Shown here: in pieces, positions 56,718 through 64,000 of the stretch
Numbering within the stretch: position 1 is the first letter of the stretch
How the letters are laid out: each line of letters begins with the position of its first letter
Origin: Glaciimonas immobilis
Lineage (GTDB): Bacteria > Pseudomonadota > Gammaproteobacteria > Burkholderiales > Burkholderiaceae_D
Length of the DNA stretch: 64,000 nt
Assembly (NCBI RefSeq): GCF_011947285.1
Contig: NZ_JAAOZT010000001.1
Location: 186,001-250,000, forward strand
Direction: 5' to 3'
The notes under the pieces: generated by a model
The model's input: the letters and a program-made list of their open reading frames with translations, nothing else
Databases searched by the model: none
Told to the model about the DNA's origin: nothing
Made by a program: the position numbers and the translations under genes

Positions 56718-57305
56718 GTGGACATATCAAAGCTAGCATTACCTCCAAAGTATCTTGTAACGCCCGAGCCAGCCAGCAAAAACGACACGGCGGATTTTAT
56801 CCGTCAACTGGATAAATCCCTCTCTGCTGGTATCCGACTGGTGCAACTGCGGGCAAAAACACTCGACCCCACACAATACAAAAAATTAGCGACCGATGTT
56901 CTGGATTGTTGTCAGCAACACGGTGCAATCCTGCTGCTGAATGCCGACCCGAAATTCCTCAATGAAGTGGATGCTCAGGGGGTTCATCTGGATGGAACAC
57001 GCCTGGCTACTTTGCAGCAACGACCTCTTGGTTCTGATAAATTGATCTCGGTCGCTTGTCATACGCTGGAACAGCTAAAAAAAGCGGAAATGCTGGGTGC
57101 GGATTTGGTGACTTTGTCGCCTGTTTTACCGACAGCGAGTCATCCAGAAGCGCAACCGTTGGGGTGGGAAAAGTTTGCTTCTCTCACAAAGCAAACGAAG
57201 CTTCGTGTTTATGCATTGGGTGGAATGACAAATCAGTCGCTGGATTGCGCTCAACAAAACGGCGCTTATGGGATTGCTGGCATTAGTGCGTTCTGGAATG
57301 GTTAA
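56718..57305 (+). CDS. Stand-alone ThiE/TenI-like protein
   Basis: A 195-residue TIM-barrel domain of the thiamine-phosphate-synthase superfamily: YLVTPEPASKND at the start, SAGIRLVQLRAKTLDP, LLLNADPKFLNEVDAQGVHLDG, VTLSPVLPTASHPEAQPLGWEKF and VYALGGMTNQSL. The LPTASHPEAQPLGWEKF phrase is the type found in the C-terminal half of betaproteobacterial Nudix-ThiE fusion proteins, not in ThiE itself. No Nudix half is adjacent. It begins at a GTG after GGAAAAAAGAAC. Its DNA is AT-richer than the surroundings. Whether it makes thiamine phosphate is unknown. Confidence 0.7.
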   Translation: MDISKLALPPKYLVTPEPASKNDTADFIRQLDKSLSAGIRLVQLRAKTLDPTQYKKLATDVLDCCQQHGAILLLNADPKFLNEVDAQGVHLDGTRLATLQQRPLGSDKLISVACHTLEQLKKAEMLGADLVTLSPVLPTASHPEAQPLGWEKFASLTKQTKLRVYALGGMTNQSLDCAQQNGAYGIAGISAFWNG

Positions 57306-57446
57306 CCAAATGTTGATGCCCAAAAATATGCGCCCTATCCGGATGAGCGAATAAGGCGCAATTTTTGGATTGAGGCAATGTACCCCCGCACGTTCCTGTT
57401 GCGCCAATCAAACCATTATCAATCAACCTTTATAACGCACTACCAA

Positions 57447-58976
57447 TTACTTCTTCGTAGATTGCTCCAAAGCCTCAAAACCTTCCATCACAAACTGCGT
57501 CCGGGCGTCACCTTTCAGATTGTCGCTATCAGTCAATATCTGCACAATTTTGCGAGTGACCTGGCGACGTTGCGCGATTTCTTCTTCGATGGTGGCGCCT
57601 TCGGCGACTTCCATCACGTTGCCGCTACAGTAGCTGTTGGGCGCACCTTTTACTGATTGTAGCCAATCGTAAAAATGTTCTGCGCTGGCCTTCGGATTAG
57701 TGCCTCGGACCGCATCGCGTAACAGTTTGCGGAACATGAAGACGCCTGCATCAAATTTGGTTGGATTTTCCAACGCATGCACGGCGATAGGACGCTGGCT
57801 GATAATGGCTTCGTAGTCGCCCGGCGCTTGCTGTGCATCTTTGTAGCAATCGCGTTCACGATGGTTGGTCGGAATTGGCGGAAAATCTTCGAGCTTGTAT
57901 TTGCCAAAACGTTCCGGGCGACGCATCGCAACCTGGCCTTCCAGAAAGTCGATGGTCTCGTAACCGACCATGCCTTCGTCACCGATACCGCGGGTATCGA
58001 TATTTGGGCCCATCACGCGCCAGCCGATCATTTTGCTGTTCTCGTCATCCACCGGGACCGTCCAGCGCACGATATGGAAGCGGCTGAATAATTTCTTGGC
58101 GGCACCGTCTTCGGATGTATAAGCGTGCAGACTCAGGTTAGGTAGTGCTTGGTGCTGAACGCGGATAAAGAGACGATCTTTGTCTACGCGGCGGGCACCG
58201 GCGCAGGCTAATCCACGGCCTTCATGAATCGGAATAAATTGCATGTCCGGAGCGACTTCCATCGATGCTGCGCCGACTTCGTTGAAGGTAGTGCCTTGAT
58301 AGTTTTCACCGACCACGTTAGAGGAGTTATGCAGCGCTGTCGGATGGTAGTTATCCGCAGCATTGTCTTGTACCTGCAACCAGTTGCAATGTTGAAAGTT
58401 GCTGTAAGGCACTAATTTGTCGCTTGCGTGGACGGTGAAATTGCTTTCCCACTCGGGGAACGGCGGTTCTTTTTCTGGCGAGCCCATGTAAGCAAATACC
58501 AGACCGTTACGTTCGAATGCCTTGTATGCGCCTTGCTGAATTGAGCAGGCAAATTTTGCGGCTTCTTTTTCTTCGCCTTTTGGATAGGGAACGTGCAGGC
58601 AGGTGCCATCCACATCAAAAACCATGCCGTGGTAACAGCAGCGGATACCATGTTCCTGAATTGCGCCATACTCCAGCGACGCGCCGCGATGGACACAGTG
58701 GGCGTGCAAGACGCCAATGGCACCACTCTTGTCGCGGAAAGCCACTAATTCTTCGTTGAGAATTTTAATGAATTTTGGCGTATCGCCCAATTCGATCGAC
58801 ATACATACGGGATGCCAGAATGAGCGCATGTATTCGCCCATCGGTGTGCCCGGACCGGTTTCGGTCAGTTCTGGATCATGCCCTGGCGTCTTGCTCGTAA
58901 AATAGCCGCCGTAAGGGATAAGTTTCTTTGGCTTTGACGTGTCTGGCAGCTTGGTATTATCGACTTTCGTGTCCAT
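57447..58976 (-). CDS. Rieske aromatic ring-hydroxylating oxygenase, oxygenase component
   Basis: Large subunit of a Rieske non-heme iron oxygenase, 509 residues. The Rieske cluster ligands are C94 and H96 (CVHRG) and C113 and H116 (CCYHG). The catalytic iron site is DNAADNYHPTALH with D208, H211 and H216. The last third (DFPPIPTNHRERDCYKDAQQ onward) is longer than in phthalate oxygenases, about 100 extra residues. It is divergent from a VanB-type reductase (59346) across a 369-base promoter region, the usual partner arrangement. Substrate likely an aromatic acid but not assignable. Confidence 0.92.
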   Translation of the reverse strand: MDTKVDNTKLPDTSKPKKLIPYGGYFTSKTPGHDPELTETGPGTPMGEYMRSFWHPVCMSIELGDTPKFIKILNEELVAFRDKSGAIGVLHAHCVHRGASLEYGAIQEHGIRCCYHGMVFDVDGTCLHVPYPKGEEKEAAKFACSIQQGAYKAFERNGLVFAYMGSPEKEPPFPEWESNFTVHASDKLVPYSNFQHCNWLQVQDNAADNYHPTALHNSSNVVGENYQGTTFNEVGAASMEVAPDMQFIPIHEGRGLACAGARRVDKDRLFIRVQHQALPNLSLHAYTSEDGAAKKLFSRFHIVRWTVPVDDENSKMIGWRVMGPNIDTRGIGDEGMVGYETIDFLEGQVAMRRPERFGKYKLEDFPPIPTNHRERDCYKDAQQAPGDYEAIISQRPIAVHALENPTKFDAGVFMFRKLLRDAVRGTNPKASAEHFYDWLQSVKGAPNSYCSGNVMEVAEGATIEEEIAQRRQVTRKIVQILTDSDNLKGDARTQFVMEGFEALEQSTKK

Positions 58977-59345
58977 CTATGGTCTCCTCAATCAACTATT
59001 ATTCGGTGGGATCAATTGTCCTTGACATTAAGATACGTGGAGGGCGCTAAAATGTCGAATTCAATTTTAGGATGACATTCATCTGGAAATCCGAATTGGT
59101 TGATACGTCTGCAGGGTCTTTGTAGAAAAACCTTATCCTTTGTAGAAAAACCTTATCGTTACCCTTGCTAACCTTATCTATATTCCAGATAGGGTTCATG
59201 GATTATTCCCATTGGACGTTTAGATAGGAGAGACTTAAGATTTATCATCGGAAAGCGGCGCGCAGCGCAGGCTTCTTCGACCAGACTATACAAGCAGCGA
59301 TGCCTATGATGCATTGCAGCATAAGACTAAAGAGACCGAGGCCCT
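58977..59345. promoter_or_regulatory. Divergent oxygenase/reductase promoter region
   Basis: 369 bases between divergent starts. It holds a perfect 20-bp tandem repeat (59118-59157) and the spaced pair AATGTC (about 59050) and GACATT, a possible operator. No clear -35/-10 could be set. No LysR gene is inside; one may be elsewhere in the cluster. Confidence 0.5.
59118..59157. repeat. Perfect 20-bp tandem repeat, two copies
   Basis: CTTTGTAGAAAAACCTTATC occurs twice without a gap between oxygenase and reductase starts. A third imperfect half (CTAACCTTATC) follows soon after. Candidate regulator site. Confidence 0.85.
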
Positions 59346-60350
59346 ATGGAAAGTACTCCAACACAACCGCGTTCGACTCCCGCAACCTTGTCGTTACTGA
59401 TTCGCCAAATCAGGTCCGAGGCGTCCGGCATTAACTCCTTCGAACTGGTGCATCCCGCAGGAGAACCCTTGCCAGCCGTTGCGGCCGGTGCGCACATCGA
59501 CCTGTATCTGGACGGCGGCGTGATTCGGCAATACTCGTTATGCAATGATCCGGTCGAGCGGCATCGCTATGTGATTGCCGTTCTGCGTGAGGACGCAGGT
59601 CAGGGCGGTTCGCGCCTGATGCATGATAATGTGCGGGTCAGGGATATCGTGTCGGTCAGTTATCCCCGGAATAATTTCGGCCTTGTGCCCGGCGCAAAAA
59701 AACATATTTTATTGGCCGGTGGAATTGGGGTCACGCCACTAAAAGCGATGGCGCATTATCTTGAAAGTACTGGAGAGGATTACGCACTTCATTACTGCGC
59801 AAAGAGTGAAGAGCATGCTGCGTTTCGCGAAGAATTTGCCGTTCAGGTCGCAAAAGGACGTGTGATTTTTCACTTTGATGGCGGCAATCCCCGCGATGGT
59901 CTGGATCTGGTTTCCTTGTTGGAATCCCATGTTGAGGGAACCCATGTTTATTATTGTGGCCCCGGTGGCTTTATGGCTGCCTGCGCCACAGCAACGCAAC
60001 ACTGGCCGCGCGAGTTGGTCCATTTTGAACATTTCAAAGCACCGGTGCAAGCTGCGCCGACGATCAGCGCCACGGTAGCCGTTTCAGCGGAAATATCCTT
60101 TTTAAAAATTGCCAGTAGCGGGGCTTTATTTGCTATGTCAGAGGATAAAAGTATCGTCGAGGTACTTGCCGAGAACGGCATCGACATTGAGACCTCGTGC
60201 CAATCCGGCCTGTGCGGTACCTGCAAAACGCGCTACCTTGAAGGCGAGGTTGATCATCGCGATTACATTCTGTCTGATGAAGACCATCTGGAATATTTGA
60301 CCGCGTGTGTATCACGTCCTAAGGGTAAGTTGCTGGTGCTGGATTTATAA
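59346..60350 (+). CDS. PDR/VanB-type oxidoreductase (FMN/NAD plus 2Fe-2S)
   Basis: Electron-transfer partner of Rieske oxygenases: an N-terminal flavin domain with RQYSLCND (61-68), an NAD domain with LLAGGIGVTPLKAM and a C-terminal plant-type ferredoxin (CQSGLCGTCKTRYLEGEVDH with a fourth Cys in LTACVS). It has 334 residues. The start ATG follows CCGAGGCCCT. Class IA type (VanB/phthalate dioxygenase reductase). It would pass electrons from NADH to the oxygenase at 57447. Confidence 0.93.
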   Translation: MESTPTQPRSTPATLSLLIRQIRSEASGINSFELVHPAGEPLPAVAAGAHIDLYLDGGVIRQYSLCNDPVERHRYVIAVLREDAGQGGSRLMHDNVRVRDIVSVSYPRNNFGLVPGAKKHILLAGGIGVTPLKAMAHYLESTGEDYALHYCAKSEEHAAFREEFAVQVAKGRVIFHFDGGNPRDGLDLVSLLESHVEGTHVYYCGPGGFMAACATATQHWPRELVHFEHFKAPVQAAPTISATVAVSAEISFLKIASSGALFAMSEDKSIVEVLAENGIDIETSCQSGLCGTCKTRYLEGEVDHRDYILSDEDHLEYLTACVSRPKGKLLVLDL

Positions 60351-60408
60351 AAACTTATCGCTTGCCTTAAATAAAATCCGGCGACGAGAGAGTAAGAAAT
60401 TCTTTGGC

Positions 60409-61773
60409 TTACCCTGTCGTTACCTTCAAAATCAGACCGACCACCGCACAGGTGGCGATGACATGCATGACATTGCGTCGAAAGCGAACCAATGCAATCG
60501 CCGCTGCCAGCGTGATTAACGCTGATATCCAGTCAAATTCTGCGCCCAGGCCATGTGGCCAGAGCACGTGGTAGCCAAAGTACACGGCCAGATTTAGAAT
60601 CACCCCGACCACGGCGGCCGTAATAGCGGTTAGAGGGGCAGTAAATTTCAGATCACCATGGGTTGATTCGATCAATGGGCCACCGGCCAATATAAAGAAG
60701 AATGACGGTAAAAAAGTGAACCAGGTCACCAGCATGGCCGCGACCGCGCCCGCCAGAAAACGACTTTCTGGCCCGAACAACGCTTTCGTATAGCCACCCA
60801 CGAAGCCCACAAAAGCCACCACCATGATTAATGGCCCCGGCGTGGTTTCACCCAACGCCAGTCCGTCAATCATCTGGGTTGGCATCAGCCAGCCGTAATG
60901 CTCGACCGCCCCTTGATTGACATAAGGCAATACCGCATAAGCACCGCCGAACGTTAATAAAGCCGCCTTGGTAAAGAACCAGCTCATCTGCGTCAACGTG
61001 TGGTCCCACCCGTATGCGGTGGTGAGATAGGCCACGGGAATTATCCACAATAAGGCACCGGTCACGATGAGTTTGAGGAGACGCTGCCAGCGAAATTTTG
61101 TGTGCTCTGGTGGTGGCGTGTTGTCATCGATCAGTGCCGGGCCAAAGGATTTTTCTGCCGCCTGATGATTGCCTCCCATTGCAAATTTATCGGGGGCCAT
61201 GCGACTGCCGACATAGCCAGTTAATGCAGCGACGGCGATAATCGCCGGGAACGGCACGTTCAGGACAAATAGGGCCAAAAACGAAGCCGCGGCGATACAC
61301 CAAAGTATCCTGTTCTTTAGGGCACGTGAGCCGATCCGATAAGCCGCCTGAACGACAATTGCGGTCACCGCGGGTTTAATGCCATAGAACAGTCCCGCGA
61401 CCAGCGGCAAATGACCAAAGGCAATATACATCCAGGACAAGGCAATCAGGATTATTAACGAGGGCAGCACGAACAATGCACCTGCCACGATACCGCCCCA
61501 GGAACGATGCATCAGCCAGCCAATGTAAGTGGCGAGTTGCTGTGCTTCCGGTCCTGGCAGGACCATGCAAAAATTTAGTGCATGCAGGAACCGCTGCTCA
61601 GAAATCCAGCGCCGGTTTTCAACTAACTCCTGATGCATGATAGCGATTTGTCCCGCCGGACCGCCAAAGCTGATAAAACCTAACTTCAACCAAAAGGCAA
61701 AAGCTTCCCAAAAGCTTACGGGAGCAGGGCTGCATGCTGTTTCCTGCGCGACGGATGCTTCCAGCTCACTCAT
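60409..61773 (-). CDS. chrA: Chromate transporter ChrA
   Basis: Chromate efflux pump of the long-chain CHR family, 454 residues formed by two homologous halves. The first half holds FISFGGPAGQIAIMHQELVENRRWISEQRFLHALNFCMVLPGPEAQQL, the second FGGAYAVLPYVNQGAVEHYGWLMPTQMIDGLALGETTPGPLIMVVAFVGF. These are the signature repeats. It is convergent with the reductase gene, 58 bases apart. Metal specificity is assumed from the family. Confidence 0.93.
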   Translation of the reverse strand: MSELEASVAQETACSPAPVSFWEAFAFWLKLGFISFGGPAGQIAIMHQELVENRRWISEQRFLHALNFCMVLPGPEAQQLATYIGWLMHRSWGGIVAGALFVLPSLIILIALSWMYIAFGHLPLVAGLFYGIKPAVTAIVVQAAYRIGSRALKNRILWCIAAASFLALFVLNVPFPAIIAVAALTGYVGSRMAPDKFAMGGNHQAAEKSFGPALIDDNTPPPEHTKFRWQRLLKLIVTGALLWIIPVAYLTTAYGWDHTLTQMSWFFTKAALLTFGGAYAVLPYVNQGAVEHYGWLMPTQMIDGLALGETTPGPLIMVVAFVGFVGGYTKALFGPESRFLAGAVAAMLVTWFTFLPSFFFILAGGPLIESTHGDLKFTAPLTAITAAVVGVILNLAVYFGYHVLWPHGLGAEFDWISALITLAAAIALVRFRRNVMHVIATCAVVGLILKVTTG

Positions 61774-62393
61774 GCGGAGGGGTCTGCGTGTAAGGTTGGC
61801 GTGTTCGAGGTTCCAGTTTGGACCCTGTTAAGGCCAGCGATTTGGCGCTGCCTGGGTCTCCCCGTCAGAGCGTTGTCCAAGATTAACCGCTATTTATCGT
61901 TTTGCCAATCGAAACCACTTTCTGTTGTGATTATGAACTGGGACATTGTTGATGAATACACGTTCCATGCAAGTCTGTATATACATTAGCCATTTGATAC
62001 TTAAATGGGCCATGCTTCCATGGGTTATTCGCCGCCGAAAGCGTGGTGTGGCGGCGCGCCGGGCTTACGTGCCCAATGCTATTGCGATTAAATAGGAACG
62101 TTTTTTGGTTGATAGGTACTAAACTGACCGTGTACTTAGTAATTTGTGCCAAGTAAATGCTTATGACTTCTGAAGCCACCGATTAACGAAACATGCTGTC
62201 GGTGAGGTCAATCCGAAAAATATCGATAAATTCGGCGATAACTTTGAATTCACAGGCTACACTTTTGCGATGCAAATATGTAAGATTTTAAACGTTGAGT
62301 GCTGCCTACAACAAAAACAATATCCCCCTTAAAACTGGACGCCGACTGGTCCGACTCGCCTTTCAATATAATTTTATTTGAGATTGCCTGCCC
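61774..62393. other. Intergenic region between chrA and opgD
   Basis: 620 bases. No gene or hairpin of note was seen; small open frames on both strands lack support. Promoters of chrA (left end) and opgD (right end) should lie here. Confidence 0.45.
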
Positions 62394-64000
62394 ATGATAA
62401 ATCGCCGTACCTTTCTACATTCTGCCGCTGCCACAGCGACGCTCGCCGCTCTTGGCATTCCACTGGAAGTCATTGCCGCTAATCGCGTCAAATTTGGTAA
62501 AGCCAGCGCCTTTTCTTTCGATGCTCTCATCGCAAAAGCGCAGGCGCAAGCGAAACAACCATATGCTCCTCAACGCACAGCACCGCGCGAAATACTCGAA
62601 AAAATCGATTATGAAGCCCTCGGAAAAATTTCTTTCAATACTGATTACGCGTTGTTCGCAAATGGCCCCGGGCAATTTCCTGTGACTTTTTTTCACTTAG
62701 GAAAATTTTTTCAGTCCCCGGTTCATATGCATCTTATCGATGGAAGCGGGCGCGGCGGCGCGGCGGTAGAGAGTGAGATTCTTTATGACGAAACTTATTT
62801 TGACATGCCTGCCGATAGCCCTGCGCGTAAGATGCCGCGTGGCAGCGGCTTTGCTGGCTTCCGTTTTCAGGAAAGCACAACGGGTGACCAGAGCAAACTC
62901 GACTGGCATAAGAACGACTGGGTTGCTTTTCTCGGCGCTTCTTATTTTCGGGCGATTGGTGACTTGTATCAATATGGTTTATCCGCTCGCGGTATCGCTC
63001 TTGACGTTGCGCAGGCCGGTCAGCCCGAAGAGTTTCCTAATTTCACGCATTTCTACTTTACGGTTCCGGAAGATAACAGCGATACCGTCGTCATCTACGC
63101 GATGCTGGAAGGCCCGAGTATTTGCGGCGCGTATAAATTTACTATGCAACGTGGCGCGGGTGTGACGATGGAAGTCGAGACTGCCTTGTTTTTGCGACGC
63201 GATATCGGGCGTTTCGGCATCGCTCCGGTAACTTCAATGAACTGGTTTTCTGAGGCGGTTAAAGCCACCGGATCTGACTGGCGTCCAGAAGTCCACGATT
63301 CGGACGGTCTGGCACTATGGAGCGGCGGTGGCGAGCATATCTGGCGTCCGTTAAATAATCCTGGTCAAACGATGGTCTCGGCCTTCGGGGACAACAATCC
63401 AAAAGGTTTTGGTTTGTTGCAACGCGATCGTAACTTTGATCATTATCAGGACGGCGTGCATTACGAGCGAAGGCCCAGCTTGTGGGTAGAGCCGCTGGAC
63501 GGTTGGGGTAAGGGCGCGGTGCAACTGGTTGAAATTCCGACCGACGACGAGATTCATGACAATATTGTGGCGATGTGGGTGCCGAGTGCAAAAGCGGTTG
63601 CTGGTAACAATTACCGTCTGCGGTATCGTCTGTATTGGCAAAAAGACGAGCCTTTTCCATCGCCGTTGGCCCGCTGTGTCGCCACCAGACTTGGCAACGG
63701 TGGTGTCCCGGGACAGCCGCGCCCCGAAAACGTGCGTAAATTCATGGTTGAGTTTATCGGTGCGCCGCTCGAAAAGCTGGCCTACGGTGAATTGCCGGAA
63801 GCAGTCCTGACCACCTCGCGCGGGGCGTTTTCTTATATCTTTACCGAGGCCGTACCCGATGGCGTGGCCGGTCACTGGCGCGCGCAATTTGATTTAAAGG
63901 TTGATGGCACCGCGCCAGTCGATATGCGTTTATTTTTGCGTCACAAAGATGTCACGCTGTCGGAGACCTGGCTATTCCTCTATAACCCATTCAAAACCCG
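62394..64000 (+). CDS. opgD: Glucan biosynthesis protein OpgD/MdoD (partial, cut by window edge)
   Basis: Periplasmic protein that shapes osmoregulated periplasmic glucans. The frame is open without stop from ATG 62394 to the end of the window (535 complete codons). It starts MINRRTFLHSAAATATLAALG, a twin-arginine signal (RR at residues 4-5), which marks OpgD rather than Sec-exported OpgG. The body has SGFAGFRFQ, VAFLGASYFRAIG, LYQYGLSARGIALD, NPKGFGLLQRDRNFDHYQD and TAPVDMRLFLRHKD, all typical of the OpgG/OpgD family. About 10 to 20 C-terminal residues are missing, judged from E. coli OpgD (551). Upstream is a 620-base gap. Confidence 0.92.
   Translation, partial: MINRRTFLHSAAATATLAALGIPLEVIAANRVKFGKASAFSFDALIAKAQAQAKQPYAPQRTAPREILEKIDYEALGKISFNTDYALFANGPGQFPVTFFHLGKFFQSPVHMHLIDGSGRGGAAVESEILYDETYFDMPADSPARKMPRGSGFAGFRFQESTTGDQSKLDWHKNDWVAFLGASYFRAIGDLYQYGLSARGIALDVAQAGQPEEFPNFTHFYFTVPEDNSDTVVIYAMLEGPSICGAYKFTMQRGAGVTMEVETALFLRRDIGRFGIAPVTSMNWFSEAVKATGSDWRPEVHDSDGLALWSGGGEHIWRPLNNPGQTMVSAFGDNNPKGFGLLQRDRNFDHYQDGVHYERRPSLWVEPLDGWGKGAVQLVEIPTDDEIHDNIVAMWVPSAKAVAGNNYRLRYRLYWQKDEPFPSPLARCVATRLGNGGVPGQPRPENVRKFMVEFIGAPLEKLAYGELPEAVLTTSRGAFSYIFTEAVPDGVAGHWRAQFDLKVDGTAPVDMRLFLRHKDVTLSETWLFLYNPFKT

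Noticed and set aside
58977-59345. TTGACA at about 59021 as a promoter -35.
   Set aside because: The nearest TAAAAT is 20 bases away, too far for a sigma-70 promoter; left unassigned.

Overview
This is a chromosomal segment of a betaproteobacterium, most likely order Burkholderiales, family Oxalobacteraceae (Collimonas/Glaciimonas/Herbaspirillum-like). That placement is an inference from gene content and order: ntrY with a short NtrX-like regulator beside rsmB; ftsX-ftsE-ftsY-rsmD-coaD-ferredoxin; pgk-pyk-fba-purC-purE-purK-sua5; pcaIJF with an IclR regulator; and a CIRCE operator in front of rpoH. No rRNA, tRNA, CRISPR array, prophage or intact insertion sequence was seen.

Layout. 0-8.5 kb (minus strand): rpoH with a CIRCE site, a small COG0523-like protein lacking its P-loop, an NtrX-like regulator, the sensor kinase NtrY, a DUF4390 protein, rsmB and a LysE-type exporter. 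8.8-19.8 kb: two MFS transporters, a DUF1840 protein, a lipoprotein, ftsX/ftsE/ftsY, rsmD, coaD, a ferredoxin, a MOSC protein and an SMP-30 lactonase. 19.8-26.2 kb is accessory: a DUF2164 protein, small secreted proteins, a phasin, a HTH protein behind a 16-bp palindrome, and a PEP-CTERM lectin-like protein. 26.2-30.9 kb: moaC, then the 3-oxoadipate operon pcaI-pcaJ-pcaF with its divergent regulator. 31-34.6 kb: four small or enzymatic genes and ilvE.

35-42.9 kb holds lower glycolysis (pgk, pyk, fba), purine synthesis (purC, purE, purK) and sua5, all on the plus strand. 43.4-50.8 kb: an OmpW porin, msrA, an orphan PAS histidine kinase, cfa, pdxH with a hemerythrin protein, and tcdA. 50.9-60.4 kb looks catabolic: a decayed spore-coat-protein-U gene, two LysR regulators, a class II aldolase, an ACS-type MFS transporter, a stand-alone ThiE-like domain, and a Rieske oxygenase divergent from a VanB-type reductase. 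The window ends with chrA and an almost complete opgD cut by the right edge.

I did not find a clearly new multi-gene system. The best leads are regulatory DNA and decaying genes: the CIRCE site at rpoH, an operator/promoter overlap at the pca locus, the palindrome before the HTH gene, a 20-bp perfect tandem repeat between oxygenase and reductase, three stacked hairpins before an MFS gene, the 518-bp palindrome-bearing insertion between ntrY and its regulator, and the spore-coat-protein-U pseudogene with four independent lesions.
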